A stretch of 64,000 nucleotides of DNA from Glandiceps talaboti (Eukaryota; Hemichordata; Enteropneusta; Spengelidae): NCBI RefSeq assembly GCF_964340395.1, contig NC_135567.1, positions 2,593,109 through 2,657,108 on the forward strand, read 5' to 3'. The notes under the pieces were generated by a model. It was not told the DNA's origin. It searched no databases and saw nothing but the letters and a program-made list of their open reading frames with translations. Within the stretch, counting starts at the first letter, position 1. Each line of letters begins with the position of its first letter. Shown here piece by piece: positions 26,124 through 37,745 of the stretch. Made by a program: the position numbers and the translations under genes.

Positions 26124-27113
26124 CATAGACTTCAGTCTACACTTGTACACATAGAAATACTCACTGACTAGACTATTACCATAGACTTCAGTCTACACTT
26201 GTACACATAGAAATACTCACTGACTAGACTATTACCTTAGACTATAGTCTACACTTGTACACATATAAATACTCACTGACTAGACTATTACCATAGACTT
26301 CAGTCTACACTTGTGCACATAGAAATACTCACTGACTAGACTATTACCATAGACTTCAGTCTACACTTGTGCACATAGAAATACTCACTGACTAGACTAT
26401 TACCATAGACTTCAGTCTACACTTGTACACATAGAAATACTCACTGACTAGACTATTACCTTAGACTATAGTCTACACTTGTACACATATAAATACTCAC
26501 TGACTAGACTATTACCATAGACTTCAGTCTACACTTGTACACATAGAAATACTCACTGACTAGACTATTACCATAGACTTCAGTCTACACTCGTACACAT
26601 AGAAATACTCACTGACTAGACTATTACCATAGACTTCAGTCTACACTTGTACACATAGAAATACTCACTGACTAGACTATTACCATAGACTTCAGTCTAC
26701 ACTTGTACACATAGAAATACTCACTGACTAGACTATTACCATAGACTTCAGTCTACACTGGTACACATAGAAATACTCACTGACTAGACTATTACCATAG
26801 ACTTCAGTCTACACTTGTACACATATAAATACCCACTGACTAGACTATTACCATAGACTTCAGTCTACACTTGTACACATAGAAATACTCACTGACTAGA
26901 CTATTACCATAGACTTCAGTCTACACTTGTACACATAGAAATACTCACTGACTAGACTATTACCATAGACTTCAGTCTACACTGGTACACATAGAAATAC
27001 TCACTGACTAGACTATTACCATAGACTTCAGTCTACACTTGTACACATAGAAATACTGACTGACTAGACTATTACCATAGACTTCAGTCTACACTTGTAC
27101 ACATAGAAATACT
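26124..27113. repeat. 56-bp satellite array, right part (about 18 monomers)
   Basis: The monomer is identical to that left of the inserted element and continues its phase after one CA is removed. Past 27,113 the repeat fades into diverged words ('ACATATTGTAGAG', 'CTACAAATAGAAATATACACT') to about 27,190, mirroring the diverged left edge. Confidence 0.95.
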
Positions 27114-27379
27114 GACCAGATTGTATTTACATATTGTAGAGTTCTGTTTATATTTATGCTACAAATAGAAATATACACTATTTTCTAAATTATTGCTGTT
27201 TTTAGATTTCAAATTTATTTGTGTATTGAAAATACAGTCAAAGCGTGAAGACTTCAAATTTTCATTCAGTGTAAGACATGCTTAGTTTGCTATTATGAGC
27301 TGCAACAATTAAGACATAATATGGATACAATACTTTAGATAGAGACTTGTTCATGTTTCTATTCTATTCCTTGAGCTGT

Positions 27380-27671
27380 GTAGCTGTGATGGGGAAGAAA
27401 CTACCCCTGTATGGTTCCCTTACATACAGCAGTACTCTGATCTGCAGATCACAGTATTGCTGTCTGGAGAGTCCACCAGCTGGTAGCACTGATGGTAAAC
27501 TCTCATCAGTTGGTGGCCAAGTGACCCCCGCCCCCTTTTTACTAAATACACACGTTCCTCAGGATCAGAGATTGATTTCTTTACATACACAGCACCAGGG
27601 TCATCTTTAGTAAATCTAAAGTGATGATATGCACTGATACCTCTGCGACACTTCGTATACTTTTTACTCAT
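27380..27671 (-). pseudogene. Unrecognised coding remnant ('GISAYHHFRF...DDPGAVYVKK')
   Basis: Read on the minus strand, one frame gives GISAYHHFRFTKDDPGAVYV, then KKSISDPEERVYLVKRG. At a G/C homopolymer near 27,526-27,540 the plausible reading moves to another frame, which continues LPAGGLSRQQYCDLQIRVLL and YVREPYRGSFFP before a stop near 27,370. Composition (charged, aromatic, Pro/Gly turns) is protein-like and unlike the random frames around it. I recall similar 'HHF.F..D.PG.V' stretches in unnamed invertebrate proteins, often repeat-associated, but I cannot name the family. It could be an exon fragment of a mobile element or a dead host gene. No splice partners are evident. Confidence 0.4.
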
Positions 27672-29218
27672 CCCACCACTCTCTCCAACTGATAATTTGA
27701 TTCATTCTGACAATCATTAGTTGTAGTTTGAGATGTATAAGGCCTAGAAGAGTTGACCTTTGAACTCATATTTACAACATGACATAGCTACTATAGTTAT
27801 CATTCCACATGTACAACTGACGTATCTTACCAAAAACAGAATCACATAATACATTAAGGATGACCAACTTCCATATAATGGTATTGGATATCTTCATGTA
27901 TCCCTTTACTACAACGATATCTAAAATACTTTAAGACACTTTTGTTCTTATTTTGACCTGAACAGTTGTATGCATCAAATGGTAAAATCAAATGTACTTT
28001 AAATAGATCATTTACAAAGATTATGTTGACCTGGAACAATTCATTCTCTAAATGGTTCATACTCTGCTGTTGCTGGAACAATTAATTCTCTAATCCAAAG
28101 CATTTCTTGGTGAAATAAAACATCCTTGCATCATATTGTTATTATTATTATTATTATGTTATTATTGTTATGGTAAGATTGTATCATTCTCCAAAAATTC
28201 TCAGATTACTAAATTGTTTGTTAGTTTTTATAAATAACGTGCAAGACGCCCTATTTGGAAGACATTTTTCTGAAAAAAGGAGCATCGAATATTCGTATGC
28301 ACAATAGTCAGGTGACTTAGCAACTTGATTGTTACATGCCGGATAAAAGCACCAAATATGACATGAATGTTCCTAAGGATCTATTTATTGATTTGAGCAT
28401 AGGAGTCCACCTGAATATTTGCATAAACCAGTAAAATTCAAAATAATCGCCATCAACCTTGAAAAATCATGTTTCTGCAAAATAACCTAGTACTGGAAAA
28501 CAATAATGTTGTCATGAATCATGCTTAAGATTAATTTATTGATTTTATCCTGGAAGCTTTTTTAGAATATATGTATTTATGTTCCAGATATATGGATAAC
28601 ATTCCCAATGACATTATTACCATTGAAAACAGCTATAATTATGGGAAATCATTTACATAAAGGTGCCAAATTTGGCATGATTGTTTCTCAGCACCTGCTA
28701 ATTGATTTTAGCTGGAAGCTCTTCTAAAAATTGGAATACATTTGCATATATCAGTCAAATTAAAAATGGCTGGCATCACAAAATTTAAAATTGAGAGAGA
28801 AAACAAATCTTAGGAAGCAGAATCCAATGTTAACGAGCCTTCACTATAAAAAGTAATGTGAAGTACGATTTGTGTTTCTGCATATCTGGGTTGGACCCCC
28901 AAAACCCTTTCAAAAAGATTACCTAAAAATATCATAACTTATAACTCATGACTTATTTTTTCGCCCCCAATTCTTCCCAGAAATTGTGATCCTAGAAATT
29001 ATTGATATTCTGATAGTGACCCTTCTGACTCCCAAACTCAGGACTTTTTTTAGGGAATTATTTTGAAACTTATGAAAGGGTTTCATAGCCCCCCCCCCCC
29101 CCGAATCCTTTCTATTATTCTCCCATATAATCTGATAATAGATATTATTGTATTCTCCCTTCCCTTCTCCACCCAAGAAAAAAATACTTCCCTACGAAAG
29201 TCCCACCTTTCAGCCTCC
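27672..29218. other. No gene recognised; low-repeat sequence
   Basis: Unique-looking AT-rich DNA with a (TTA)n tract near 28,137-28,156. Diverged 'TGATTTTATCCTGGAAGCTTTT' (28,538) and 'TGATTTTAGCTGGAAGCTCTTC' (28,704) indicate an old local duplication of about 165 bp. A C run at 29,090-29,102 lies just before the next repeat. Confidence 0.5.
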
Positions 29219-29830
29219 TATAGTAGTATAAGAACTGATGGGAAGCCCACACTTCCAGGATACGATACTCTCAGACATTAACACTCAAGTCATGACATTC
29301 CATGTATTGTGTTTTCTAGCAAAGGTGCTGGTCCCATCAGTTCTTATACTACTCAAATTAAAGAAACGTTTTCATAATATAACGATTCTTGTGTTGGAAA
29401 TTGTTGTCTGAGCTACTACCATCAGAATTGCAAGAAAATAGTAATTTTGGAAGTTCTTCATATATCACATGTAGACATTACAGCAGAGATTGTTGTCATA
29501 GTTAGTTTCTGAAAGAAGAACACAGTCATGCATAAAGTCAGAAGGTATCTTGGCATTTTTATACATTCTCTTGACAATTTACCAAGAAACTTGTGAAGTT
29601 ATACAGTGTTTTTTCTTACAATCACTAGTTTTCCAAGAGAGTAATATTCTTCCAGACGTTTCCAAACGAGGTCTGAATTCTGAATTCTTCTTCCATCATA
29701 CAATTCTTGTAACATTTGGCAAAATACCATTTTCAGTAATGGGCATTGTAGTTATATTCTGACAAGAGCACTATATTCTCATGATTGAGCTGTCAATAAC
29801 ATGTTATTTATCAGAATTATGAGATTTTTT
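29219..29830. repeat. Dispersed repeat starting with a 132-bp hairpin, copy 1
   Basis: The first 132 bp (29,222-29,353) are bounded by a perfect 22-bp inverted repeat beginning AGTAGTATAAGAACTGATGG. Sequence to the right, including 'TTGTGAAGTTATACAGTG' and 'ATGGGCATTGTAGTTATATT', is shared with 44,325-44,790, where an internal segment is missing. Left flanks of the two copies differ immediately outside the hairpin, so the hairpin marks a true element end. Confidence 0.75.
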
Positions 29831-30079
29831 TAAAAATGTAGTAAAACATTTTGAATTTTCTGATTTATGCACATTTATGTATTGATATTTATAGTACTTT
29901 TCTTGGTCATTATAAAAACAGCTCACTGAAAATAAACATTTGTTGCCCTTAATTTACTATAATTTTTTGCAAATTAAGCTAGTTCCTATGAAACACTCAT
30001 TCCAATTTGATGTCTTTAAGTAAGATATTTCTCTGTAACATGGAATAACTAGAGTTGGCAGTGCTATAGGCATGGTGAA

Positions 30080-30121
<42 letters not shown>

Positions 30122-30379
30122 AATACTTACGTCTAAAATTTATCTTATGATATTTGGTATGCTTAAAATATCATTGTACACGTCATACTTGTAGTGTTCC
30201 ATCTGCCTTTAAAATGATTTGACCATCAGTATTTTTTGTATCATTAATTCTACACACTCATTGTAATGTACATGTACCAGAAGGTTAATGGTTGAATACA
30301 AGAATCTGTACTTAGTTTTGATGACAGAGTTTGGACCACAGAAGTCTGAACTTTAGAAGGGTGTGGTGAAAACCAAATA

Positions 30380-30428
<49 letters not shown>

Positions 30429-30930
30429 AACAACAACAACAACAACATAATAATAATAATAATAATAATTTTTCTGGTTCCAAACAATGTGATGTCATGT
30501 ATATGACAGAATCTATTTTTTTAGAAGAACAAGTTCACTGTAACAATATGCGTTAAGAACCACACAGAACATGGTACCGTGATTGACACATTTGACCATT
30601 TTGAACACAGTATGGCAAGGAATATTATTGAGGTGCATGTCTAGGAATGTTTGTGATTTTACCAAAAATATCATAAATTCTTATAATGACTTCTGACAGG
30701 TATTTTATCAAAATAAATACTTTTTATAGTACACATTACATGTAATAAATACAAATAAAGTCAAATTTTAAATACATAGTTTTTTCTATGTGAACATTAA
30801 CCAATCTATATATATAATAATAATAATAAGACTTGGGAAACATTTCAAGTAAATTTACACATATTATTAATATAATACATTGCAATATTGTAACAGGAGG
30901 ATTAATACATAATGTGTCTTTTAATTATAG
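29831..30930. other. Intergenic or intronic sequence with microsatellites
   Basis: It contains (TG)n at 30,080-30,117, preceded by a short piece of the TAGCACAACTG family's left end ('GGCAGTGCTATAGGCATGG'), and an (AAC)n/(AAT)n tract at 30,382-30,470. The cysteine-run frame on the minus strand is only that triplet repeat. The stretch ends in the acceptor of the ankyrin exon. Confidence 0.6.
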
Positions 30931-31029
30931 GAGAAGAGGACAAGTCTACATTATGGAGCTGAGAAAGGGTATTTGGATATCTGTAAATTGTTGCTGAAAG
31001 CTGGGGCCCAAGTAAATGCTGCTGATATA
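30931..31029 (+). CDS. Single exon encoding one ankyrin repeat (partial host gene)
   Basis: A 99-bp stretch lies between an acceptor (TCTTTTAATTATAG) and a donor (GTAAGT). It reads through in one frame as 33 residues, exactly the length of one ankyrin repeat. The residues fit the consensus closely: TSLHYGAEKGYLDICKLLL then KAGAQVNAAD, with TxLHxAA-like helix 1, GxLxxxKLLL helix 2 and the G-A-x-V-N-A-x-D loop. Ankyrin repeats stack as protein-protein interaction scaffolds; the cellular role cannot be inferred from one repeat. Exon length divisible by 3 with phase 0 at both ends fits repeat-per-exon architecture. I see no companion ankyrin exon elsewhere in the window, so introns must extend over many kilobases on each side, or it is a stranded exon. 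It shows no stop or frameshift. Confidence 0.75.
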
Positions 31030-31516
31030 GTAAGTTGATTTTAGATGACTAATATCTTATTTATCTACTCTGTGACATATACACACATCCCAATGTGAGG
31101 TCAATTGATTTTTTCAGAGAATATTTTTACAATAATGTAACTTGATCAGGTAAGTACTGGCATATTTTCATAAAAAAATCAGCTCCCCATACAAAAAGAT
31201 TTTATAGATAGTTTGTAGACAACTATAGAAATTCTATAGAGTTATATTTTGACATGTTTTTGTAACAGACTAGAGATGTGATTAGCCTAGGGGATTACCC
31301 TTGTTTATTCAAAGTTAATTTACAATTATATTCAAGCAATATGAACAGACGTAAAAGAAAGTTCAGAAACACACAACTCACAACCATTGCATTGGTGGTT
31401 CACTTCTACTAGGTCTGTTAGTGTGTTTGGATGATACTTCTTTTCAATAAAGCTTACAATTTGATATTAAGGCTGCTTTCACAAAAACTTGTTGGGGGAG
31501 ATTTTAGGGGTGGGGG
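31030..31516. other. Downstream of the ankyrin exon; contains a short dispersed repeat
   Basis: Positions 31,267-31,380 ('GACTAGAGATGTGATTAGCC...CAGACGTAAAAGAAA') match 36,321-36,420. The rest shows nothing recognisable. Confidence 0.5.
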
Positions 31517-31903
31517 ACAGGGATTAATAGACAAATGAACAAATATTCTAAAAATGTATGCAAATATACCTAGCAACAGCTTTTGTGAACAATGGTTTCA
31601 CAGATTGATATTTTAGAGAGAAACATCAAATTAGGGTGCATAATATTTTAGGGGGATGGGAGATATATACAACCACACAATCTTTCGAAAAGATAGCAGA
31701 AATATACACTCAACTTGGTCTCTCGTGTAATTTTTGCCATCCTGCCAAATATTTCACACTCTGTCAGTATGGTCGTGATATCATCCCAAAACGTGGCCAA
31801 GGGATGATATTCTGACCTACCTCTGAATAAAGAAGTATACAAAACAGCATTTTGTAAAATTTTATTTTGTTGTATAAAACAGTTTACAGTATGAAACAAT
31901 TAA
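31517..31903 (-). repeat. Dispersed repeat R4 with an 83-codon frame, copy 1
   Basis: About 387 bp match 50,629-51,013 with few differences. On the minus strand this copy has an open frame (31,648-31,899) reading FRGRSEYHPLATFWDDITTI and RMAKITRETKLSVYFCYLFE. It lies downstream of an acceptor-like TATACTTCTTTATTCAG on that strand. The other copy has TGA where this one has CGA. I recognise no domain. It may be an exon of a mobile element or of a duplicated gene, or chance. Confidence 0.45.
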
Positions 31904-31949
31904 ATAACCACTTTGCAATTTGTGATGTCAATATTTTACATACAGCCAA

Positions 31950-33110
31950 AGGTGCCATCCTTATATGCAGTCCTGTGAAGGGGGCTATTAGAGTGGGTTC
32001 TATCCGTCCGGCAGTCTGTACATGTATTCATCCCTCCCTTCATCCGTCTGTCTGTCTGTCCATCCATCCTACTGACCGTGCATCTGTGATATGTTATTTC
32101 TCAGAGATGACAGGTCATATGGTACATATGCACATCACTTTTTTTGCAACATATGCAAATTTGATTGAATGGCAACCATATTAGTAGTTTAAAATCAATA
32201 TTTATGACTATCATAAAAACTATCATACATAGAGACTCCATTCAAGTGTCTACCCCTTTTATTATCAGGTACAAGCTTTCTTTTAAGATATTGACCTTTC
32301 ACCTTGATAACCTTCAAGTTCAATTATCAAAATCCAACCATTTATTGCCTATTGCACAACTATCACTTTGTCATATTTATTTGTTGCCAGTTTCTTTTAA
32401 ATCATGTCCATCGTTAATATAGCAGAAGACAAATATAGACAAGGATAATTTTTATAGTGCTCATATAACTTTTTAATGAATGGTGGCCATATTTTGAGTA
32501 ATAAATCAATATATTAAGTTGCATAACGTAAAAACTTCAATACAAAGAACATCCATTCAAGTGTGTAAGCCCATATAATCACTTGCAAGTTCTGTTGAAA
32601 GAAAGTGACCTTTGACCCTGACCTGTTAGTTGAATTATTAAAATCAAACTGTGTTTTGCATAGAGTCTGTAGCATGTATGTTTAAAAATAATGTAATGTA
32701 GAACAAGAGAAGCAGAGAAATGAAGTGTGCATGCATTACTTTTGGTGTTTATGTAACTTTTAATGAATATACATGGACAATCATGATTTACTGCAAAAGT
32801 CAAAAGCTTTAATATGTGGAGACTTCATTCAACTTTAAGAGTTTATCCCTACATTACAATGTAGTTGGTGTAAACTTACTTTTCAGACCTCGACCTTTGA
32901 CCATGAATTTAAATTTCCCATTCAATTACCAAAATCCAGTCATTTCCTTTATGTGACTGACACACTCTGTAGTATCACTTTGTTGTCACTAATTTATTTT
33001 AAACCATTTCTACATTCAATCACAGAGGTAAATATTTGTTGCAACTAATTCCTGTTAAAACATGTCTCCATTCAGTGTCATAGGGGAGGGGAGGGTACCT
33101 AATCAGTAAT
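31950..33110 (+). mobile_element. Dispersed element of roughly 310-bp units (copy overlapping block A)
   Basis: The left part ('CAGTCCTGTGAAGGGGGCTA', 'GTGGGTTCTATCCGTCCGGC') resembles the start of the AGTCCCC element. It continues into the tandem 'GAATGGCAACCAT / GACCTTTGACC / TCACTTTGTC' units that also open the window at position 1. The 3' end ('AAACCATTTCTACATTC...GGGGAGGGGAGGGTA') matches a lone end piece at 51,180-51,470. No protein is encoded. Confidence 0.55.
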
Positions 33111-34167
33111 ACATATTAACCAATACCTAAACTGTATCTATTACACATTACACGATTGTTTCTCGCTTTACAATTATTACCCCTAGCATGGATCTATAGC
33201 GACACAACGGCCCTTTATACTTCCTCAACTCCCTGGGGAGCATATATTCCATTACAGCCTTTATAAGTGCATAGGTTTAAAGCATTCAAACTGCAACCTC
33301 TATCCTACCAGGTCCCCAATTATACAGCTGGGGTGACTGAAGCACATGCACGGTTCAAATCTTGCCCAAGGACTTTAGCCACTCAGAAACAAACAGCAGC
33401 AATGGGGCTCAAACCAGCAACCTGCAGATTCAAAGCCAGTCACTTCTGTAAGACCCAATTCTCTCCTCACAACTGACAATTCATTTACTATATGCCATAC
33501 AGTTGTCAGCAGCAAACATGAGGGGAACTAACTGTACATTTGCTTTAGGTATATCCTGATGTCAAAAAGTGTTGTGAGGGAACATGTTGATGACACATCA
33601 TTAATAACATGTAGAGGTAGTGAGTGAGGATACACAATTTACACTTGTTTTGTGGACAACTTTTAGAATTGTGAACTGAATGTCATCAGTTATATGTTCT
33701 GACAAAGACATTCATCAAAATTGTACAATATCTTAAGTTACAATAGAAACCAGTTAACCTAAAACAGAACAATGTGTGGTTCAACACAAAATCTTACTAT
33801 GCTACAAATGTATCATATAGGATGTCAACATTTATACTAGAATTACTACATTTCATCATCTACAATGTAGTGAACCAAAATGTTATCAACATTGCTACAT
33901 TTTTTTGCATAGGTTACCAATGTCTTAGATTGTCAACATACATGGAGTAACAATATATACTTAGTTGGTGATGATCTGCTTAAATACTGGTATCTCATAG
34001 CAAGAAATGTACCACAAGTAGTAATGTTGGTAGGATTTTTGCTGTGACTGACAGTGACATGTTGCAATATGAATAATATTTTGTCAAGACAGAATGCTGT
34101 GTTTCAGGACAACTGGATTCCATTGTATATAGTTTTAAAAATTGAAATTCATTTAAATAAACATTAT
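32148..34167. repeat. Right copy of segmental duplication, block A
   Basis: It matches 1-2,000 in the same orientation. It continues directly into 'GTGCTAAAGAACACTCATT' (34,170), which in the left copy is about 3 kb further on at 5,030. So one arm has gained or lost that interval. Confidence 0.85.
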
Positions 34168-34192
34168 GGTGCTAAAGAACACTCATTAGATC

Positions 34193-34248
34193 TTTTAGCA
34201 CAACTGAACTGATAAGGTTCAATAGTGCTATAGGCATCACTATTTAAG

Positions 34249-34285
<37 letters not shown>

Positions 34286-35022
34286 GGCTGTCTGTCTCTG
34301 TCTGTCTGTGTGTGTGTGTGTCTGTCTATGTGTGTGTGTGTGTGTGTCTGTCTGTGTGTGTGTTTGTGTGTTTGTATGTGTAAACAACTTAAAGTCAAAA
34401 ACTGCTGAACTGATTGCCATGATATTTGGTTTTTCAATTACCTTGGGTGTCTAGTTGGGAAATTGTTTAAGACAAAATGATCTCATTACCGCTGTGATTT
34501 GGGTAAAAAATGTGATTTTTGGTGAAAAAACTTAAACTCAAAAAGTACTAGGCAGATAGGTCTAAAATTTGGTGGGAACATTCTTAAAGGTGGTTAGATT
34601 ATTTATAAGAATTTTTCACATGGTGATTCCATCAATAATATTATGCAAATTAGGGCTAAAAATGTGTCTTTTTTCTACCAGATTAAGCTTAAATTTCATG
34701 GGAATGTAGGGATCTGCATGTGCAGAAATCTCAAGCACCGAAACTACTTGGTGAATTGGGTTGAAACATGTTGGGGATGTTTCTGGAGGTGTTATTCTGC
34801 AGTTATTGTTGATAACATTTTTTAAACATTTGGCCCTAGCAACCATAACCACACCCTTAGCAACAGTGAAATAACGATGCATATTACAAAGATAACAACA
34901 GGGATGGTAGGTAAACAAATGCAGATTCAAAAAATGTATGCAAATATGCCTAGCAACCAGACCACGTCCATAGAAATGGCTAAATACAGTTGTGCTACAA
35001 TGCCATTGCTGCTATTTTGACA
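34193..35022 (+). mobile_element. TAGCACAACTG element, copy of about 0.8 kb
   Basis: The left end is at 34,193 and the right end 'TACAGTTGTGCTACAATGCC' near 34,984. A complex (CTGT)n/(GT)n tract lies at 34,249-34,380. The body has one ACCACACCC unit and one ACCACGTCC unit. The cysteine/valine frames over the microsatellite are by-products. Confidence 0.7.
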
Positions 35023-35407
35023 CCCCAGTAAACATTTATGTGTACATATATGTATAAGTGTGCACAGAATAAAATACAATTACAGTATTTGATGGTCCAG
35101 ATTATCAGCACCCCCAACGTTATTATACTACATACATACCCACAAATTAACAAGTGCAATCTCATTTGATAAGTTATTCAACAGATTTATACGTATAAAT
35201 TGTTGATTGTTTTGATTAAAAAAAATAGAGCTAGTGTAGTTTTAATGTCAATAATCAGGAATTATATGGAGATTTGTTTGTGATCTGATGTTCATAATGA
35301 TTGCTGAAAAACACTTTGTACATAACATAACTAATCCTGTATGGATGAGAAATGGGTATTTTGTTAGTATTTGTTTTAAAAAAATGTACCGTCTTTTTAG
35401 CAAATCT
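35023..35407. other. No gene recognised
   Basis: Short AT-rich spacer between two copies of the same inverted-repeat family. Confidence 0.5.
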
Positions 35408-35457
35408 TTTTTAGCACAACTGTGCTTCTTAGGTTCAGTAGTGCTACAGGCATGGCA

Positions 35458-35501
<44 letters not shown>

Positions 35502-36145
35502 GGGCAGATTGGTGTCAAATTTGATGGGAACATTTGTAGTGTTGTTTAAACTAAGAATTGTTCACAACATGATGAGCTCATGAATGATGTGAAAATTAGG
35601 TCTAAAATGTGTATGTTTTGGTAGTCTGAAATTGATTGGAACATTCTTCAGTGTGTTTATATTAAGAATTGGTCAAAACATGATGATCCCATCAATGACG
35701 AGCAAATTAGGCCTAAAAATGTCAATTTTGGTGAAAACTTACAAATGTATCTTGTAACTGAAACTGCAAGGTGAATGGGGTGAAACTTAGTGGAGATGTT
35801 TCTGGAAATGTTATTCTTCAGTTATGGTTGAAAACATTATGAGACAATTTACCCTAGCAACCATGACCATGCCCTTAGAAACAGTGAAATGATGCATACT
35901 ACAAAGATAACAACAGGGATTGGTAGGTAAGTGAATGCAGATTCAAATATGTGTGCAGATATATCTAGCAAAAAGACCATGCCCGGCCCATAGCAACAAC
36001 TAAATAATGGTTTATATTGAAAAGATGAAAAGTTGGAAGGGCTGAGGCAAGTTAATAAAGGGTCTAAAAATATATGCAAATATGCCTAGCAACAAGACAA
36101 GCTAAATACAGTTGTGCTACAACACCATTGGCGCTATTTTCTAAA
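35408..36145 (+). mobile_element. TAGCACAACTG element, copy of about 0.74 kb
   Basis: The left end is TTAGCACAACTGTGC at 35,411 and the right end 'ATACAGTTGTGCTACAACACC' at about 36,105-36,125. (TG)n lies at 35,461-35,498. Internal ACCATGCCC-type units are spaced about 100 bp apart. Confidence 0.7.
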
Positions 36146-36995
36146 AAATATAAGACTAAGTCTATTTTTGCGGAACACTGAAAAAATTGTAAACAGAGTA
36201 ATTGTAGTACACTGTACATACAAGAAGTGAATTGTAAACAGTCAACACAGCTAATCACAAGTAGTCAAGCTTTTCATGCATGGTGACATTTTAATAAATT
36301 GTAAATTACAGATTTATTCACAGACTAGAGATGTGATTAGCCTGGGGGATTACCTGTGTAAAGTCAAAGTTAATTTACAACTATATTCAAGCTATATGAA
36401 CAGACCTAAAAGAAATATCCCATATTACAATTTATTGTATTTTTACTTTAGAAATGTCAAGAAAATCTGTATTGTGTAATCAACTATAGTAACAATGCAA
36501 GATGACAATAATTATTGTATTATATACCGGAGTTTTCCGAAAACTAGCCTTGGGCCACTATTCGGAAAATCAGCAAATTCGGAACCACAACAGAGGAACT
36601 AAATAGAAGCTCAGGGCGATTATTTGGCAGTCAACACTCAACAGCCATGTGGCTATATCATTACTAATGGGGACATACCAATTTAGGGACACAACAATTA
36701 GGAAGACAAGAATAATAATTTCATTTTATAATAATTCAAGTTTACAATACTATTTGATTAGTATTTATCATCACATATTTCAAAAAAATACTTATTTTCA
36801 ATGTGGTCTTTATGGGGGTATTCAAAACGCCATGGCAACAATGTTACAACAACGACAAACAAACAAACAAACAAACAAACAAACAAACAAAATGAAAATA
36901 ATTTTAAATGTAATACAGATGACAGAGCACAAAAAAAAATTATAAAATACACACTGACTACACCCATAATTTAAAAAAAAGGAAGGACTAAAAAG
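36146..36995. other. No gene recognised; short dispersed repeat and (AAAC)n
   Basis: Positions 36,321-36,420 match 31,267-31,380. (AAAC)n occupies 36,857-36,891. A fragment at 36,527-36,605 with 'CGGAGTTTTCCGAAAACT' contains a small inverted repeat. Confidence 0.5.
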
Positions 36996-37745
36996 TTACA
37001 AAATATTATGTTCTTTAACCTCTAATTTAAAAGATTTGACATGGTTTTTAAAACTATTTTTTGTATGAGATTGTTTCACTGAGAGTGGGAGACTATTCCA
37101 AAGACCAATGCCTGTGTAAGCGAATGAACTCTTACCCATACCACTGACTCTTGGAATTACACATGACAGTTCACATGACAGCTCTTGTTCTATAACTGTG
37201 CCGACTGTGTACGGACCATTTCTATATTGCAATTTAAGTACTCAGGAGCACAATGATTTATGATGTTGAACATATGATTGAGTTTTAATTGCTCAACCCT
37301 CAATTCTACAGGTAACATACCTACAAGTTTAAATTGATTATATCCAATGTGTGTTCTAGGAGCAGCACTAAGTATGTATCTTATGATGTTATTTTGCAGA
37401 ACTTGTAGTCTACCCTTCAACTTCTTTGTGAGACCACTGTACCGCGATGAACAGGCATAGTCGAAATGACACTGAATCAAAGCCGAGACAAGTAATTTCT
37501 TTGCTTTCAGATTAAAAGATCGAGTATTACTGTATAAAAATTTAAGTTTGTTTGCGTATTTTGATAGTACGCTAGAAGCTATAATCTCACCAGATAAAGA
37601 CTGATCCAATGAAACCCCCAAGTATGACACACTCGCCTTAGATTCAATCTCATTCCATTACAACGCACATTTACTTTATTTGTTGTATGCAAACGTTTCT
37701 TGGAGGCAAATAAAATAGACTCAGTTTTACCCAGATGTAAAGATA
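36996..37745 (-). pseudogene. Non-LTR retrotransposon reverse transcriptase, 3' portion, frameshifted
   Basis: Reading leftward from about 37,745, the first frame gives LHLGKTESILFASKKRL, the 'KTE-ILF-SK' motif that follows the catalytic palm of jockey/CR1-like reverse transcriptases. After a frameshift near 37,635 a second frame reads SYLGVSLDQSLS, KYANKLKFLYSNTRSF, LVSALIQCHFDYACSS and QVLQNNIIRYIL, the usual thumb region ('YLGV-LD', 'L--S-I--HFDY', 'LQ---IR-IL'). A second frameshift near 37,200 leads to SFAYTGIGLWNSLPLSVKQS, the typical C-terminal 'F-Y-G--LWNSLP'. The YxDD-bearing part and everything upstream are missing; at 37,745 the sequence changes abruptly to a dispersed repeat. It is a 5'-truncated dead copy. 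Confidence 0.85.

Noticed and set aside
13878-27113. CRISPR-like array
   Set aside because: The 56-bp units are contiguous with no unique spacers, and the context is a eukaryotic genome.
30250-30498. Cysteine-rich small secreted protein or toxin-like peptide
   Set aside because: The cysteine run is an (AAC)n triplet repeat read in reverse; there is no signal peptide or cysteine spacing pattern.
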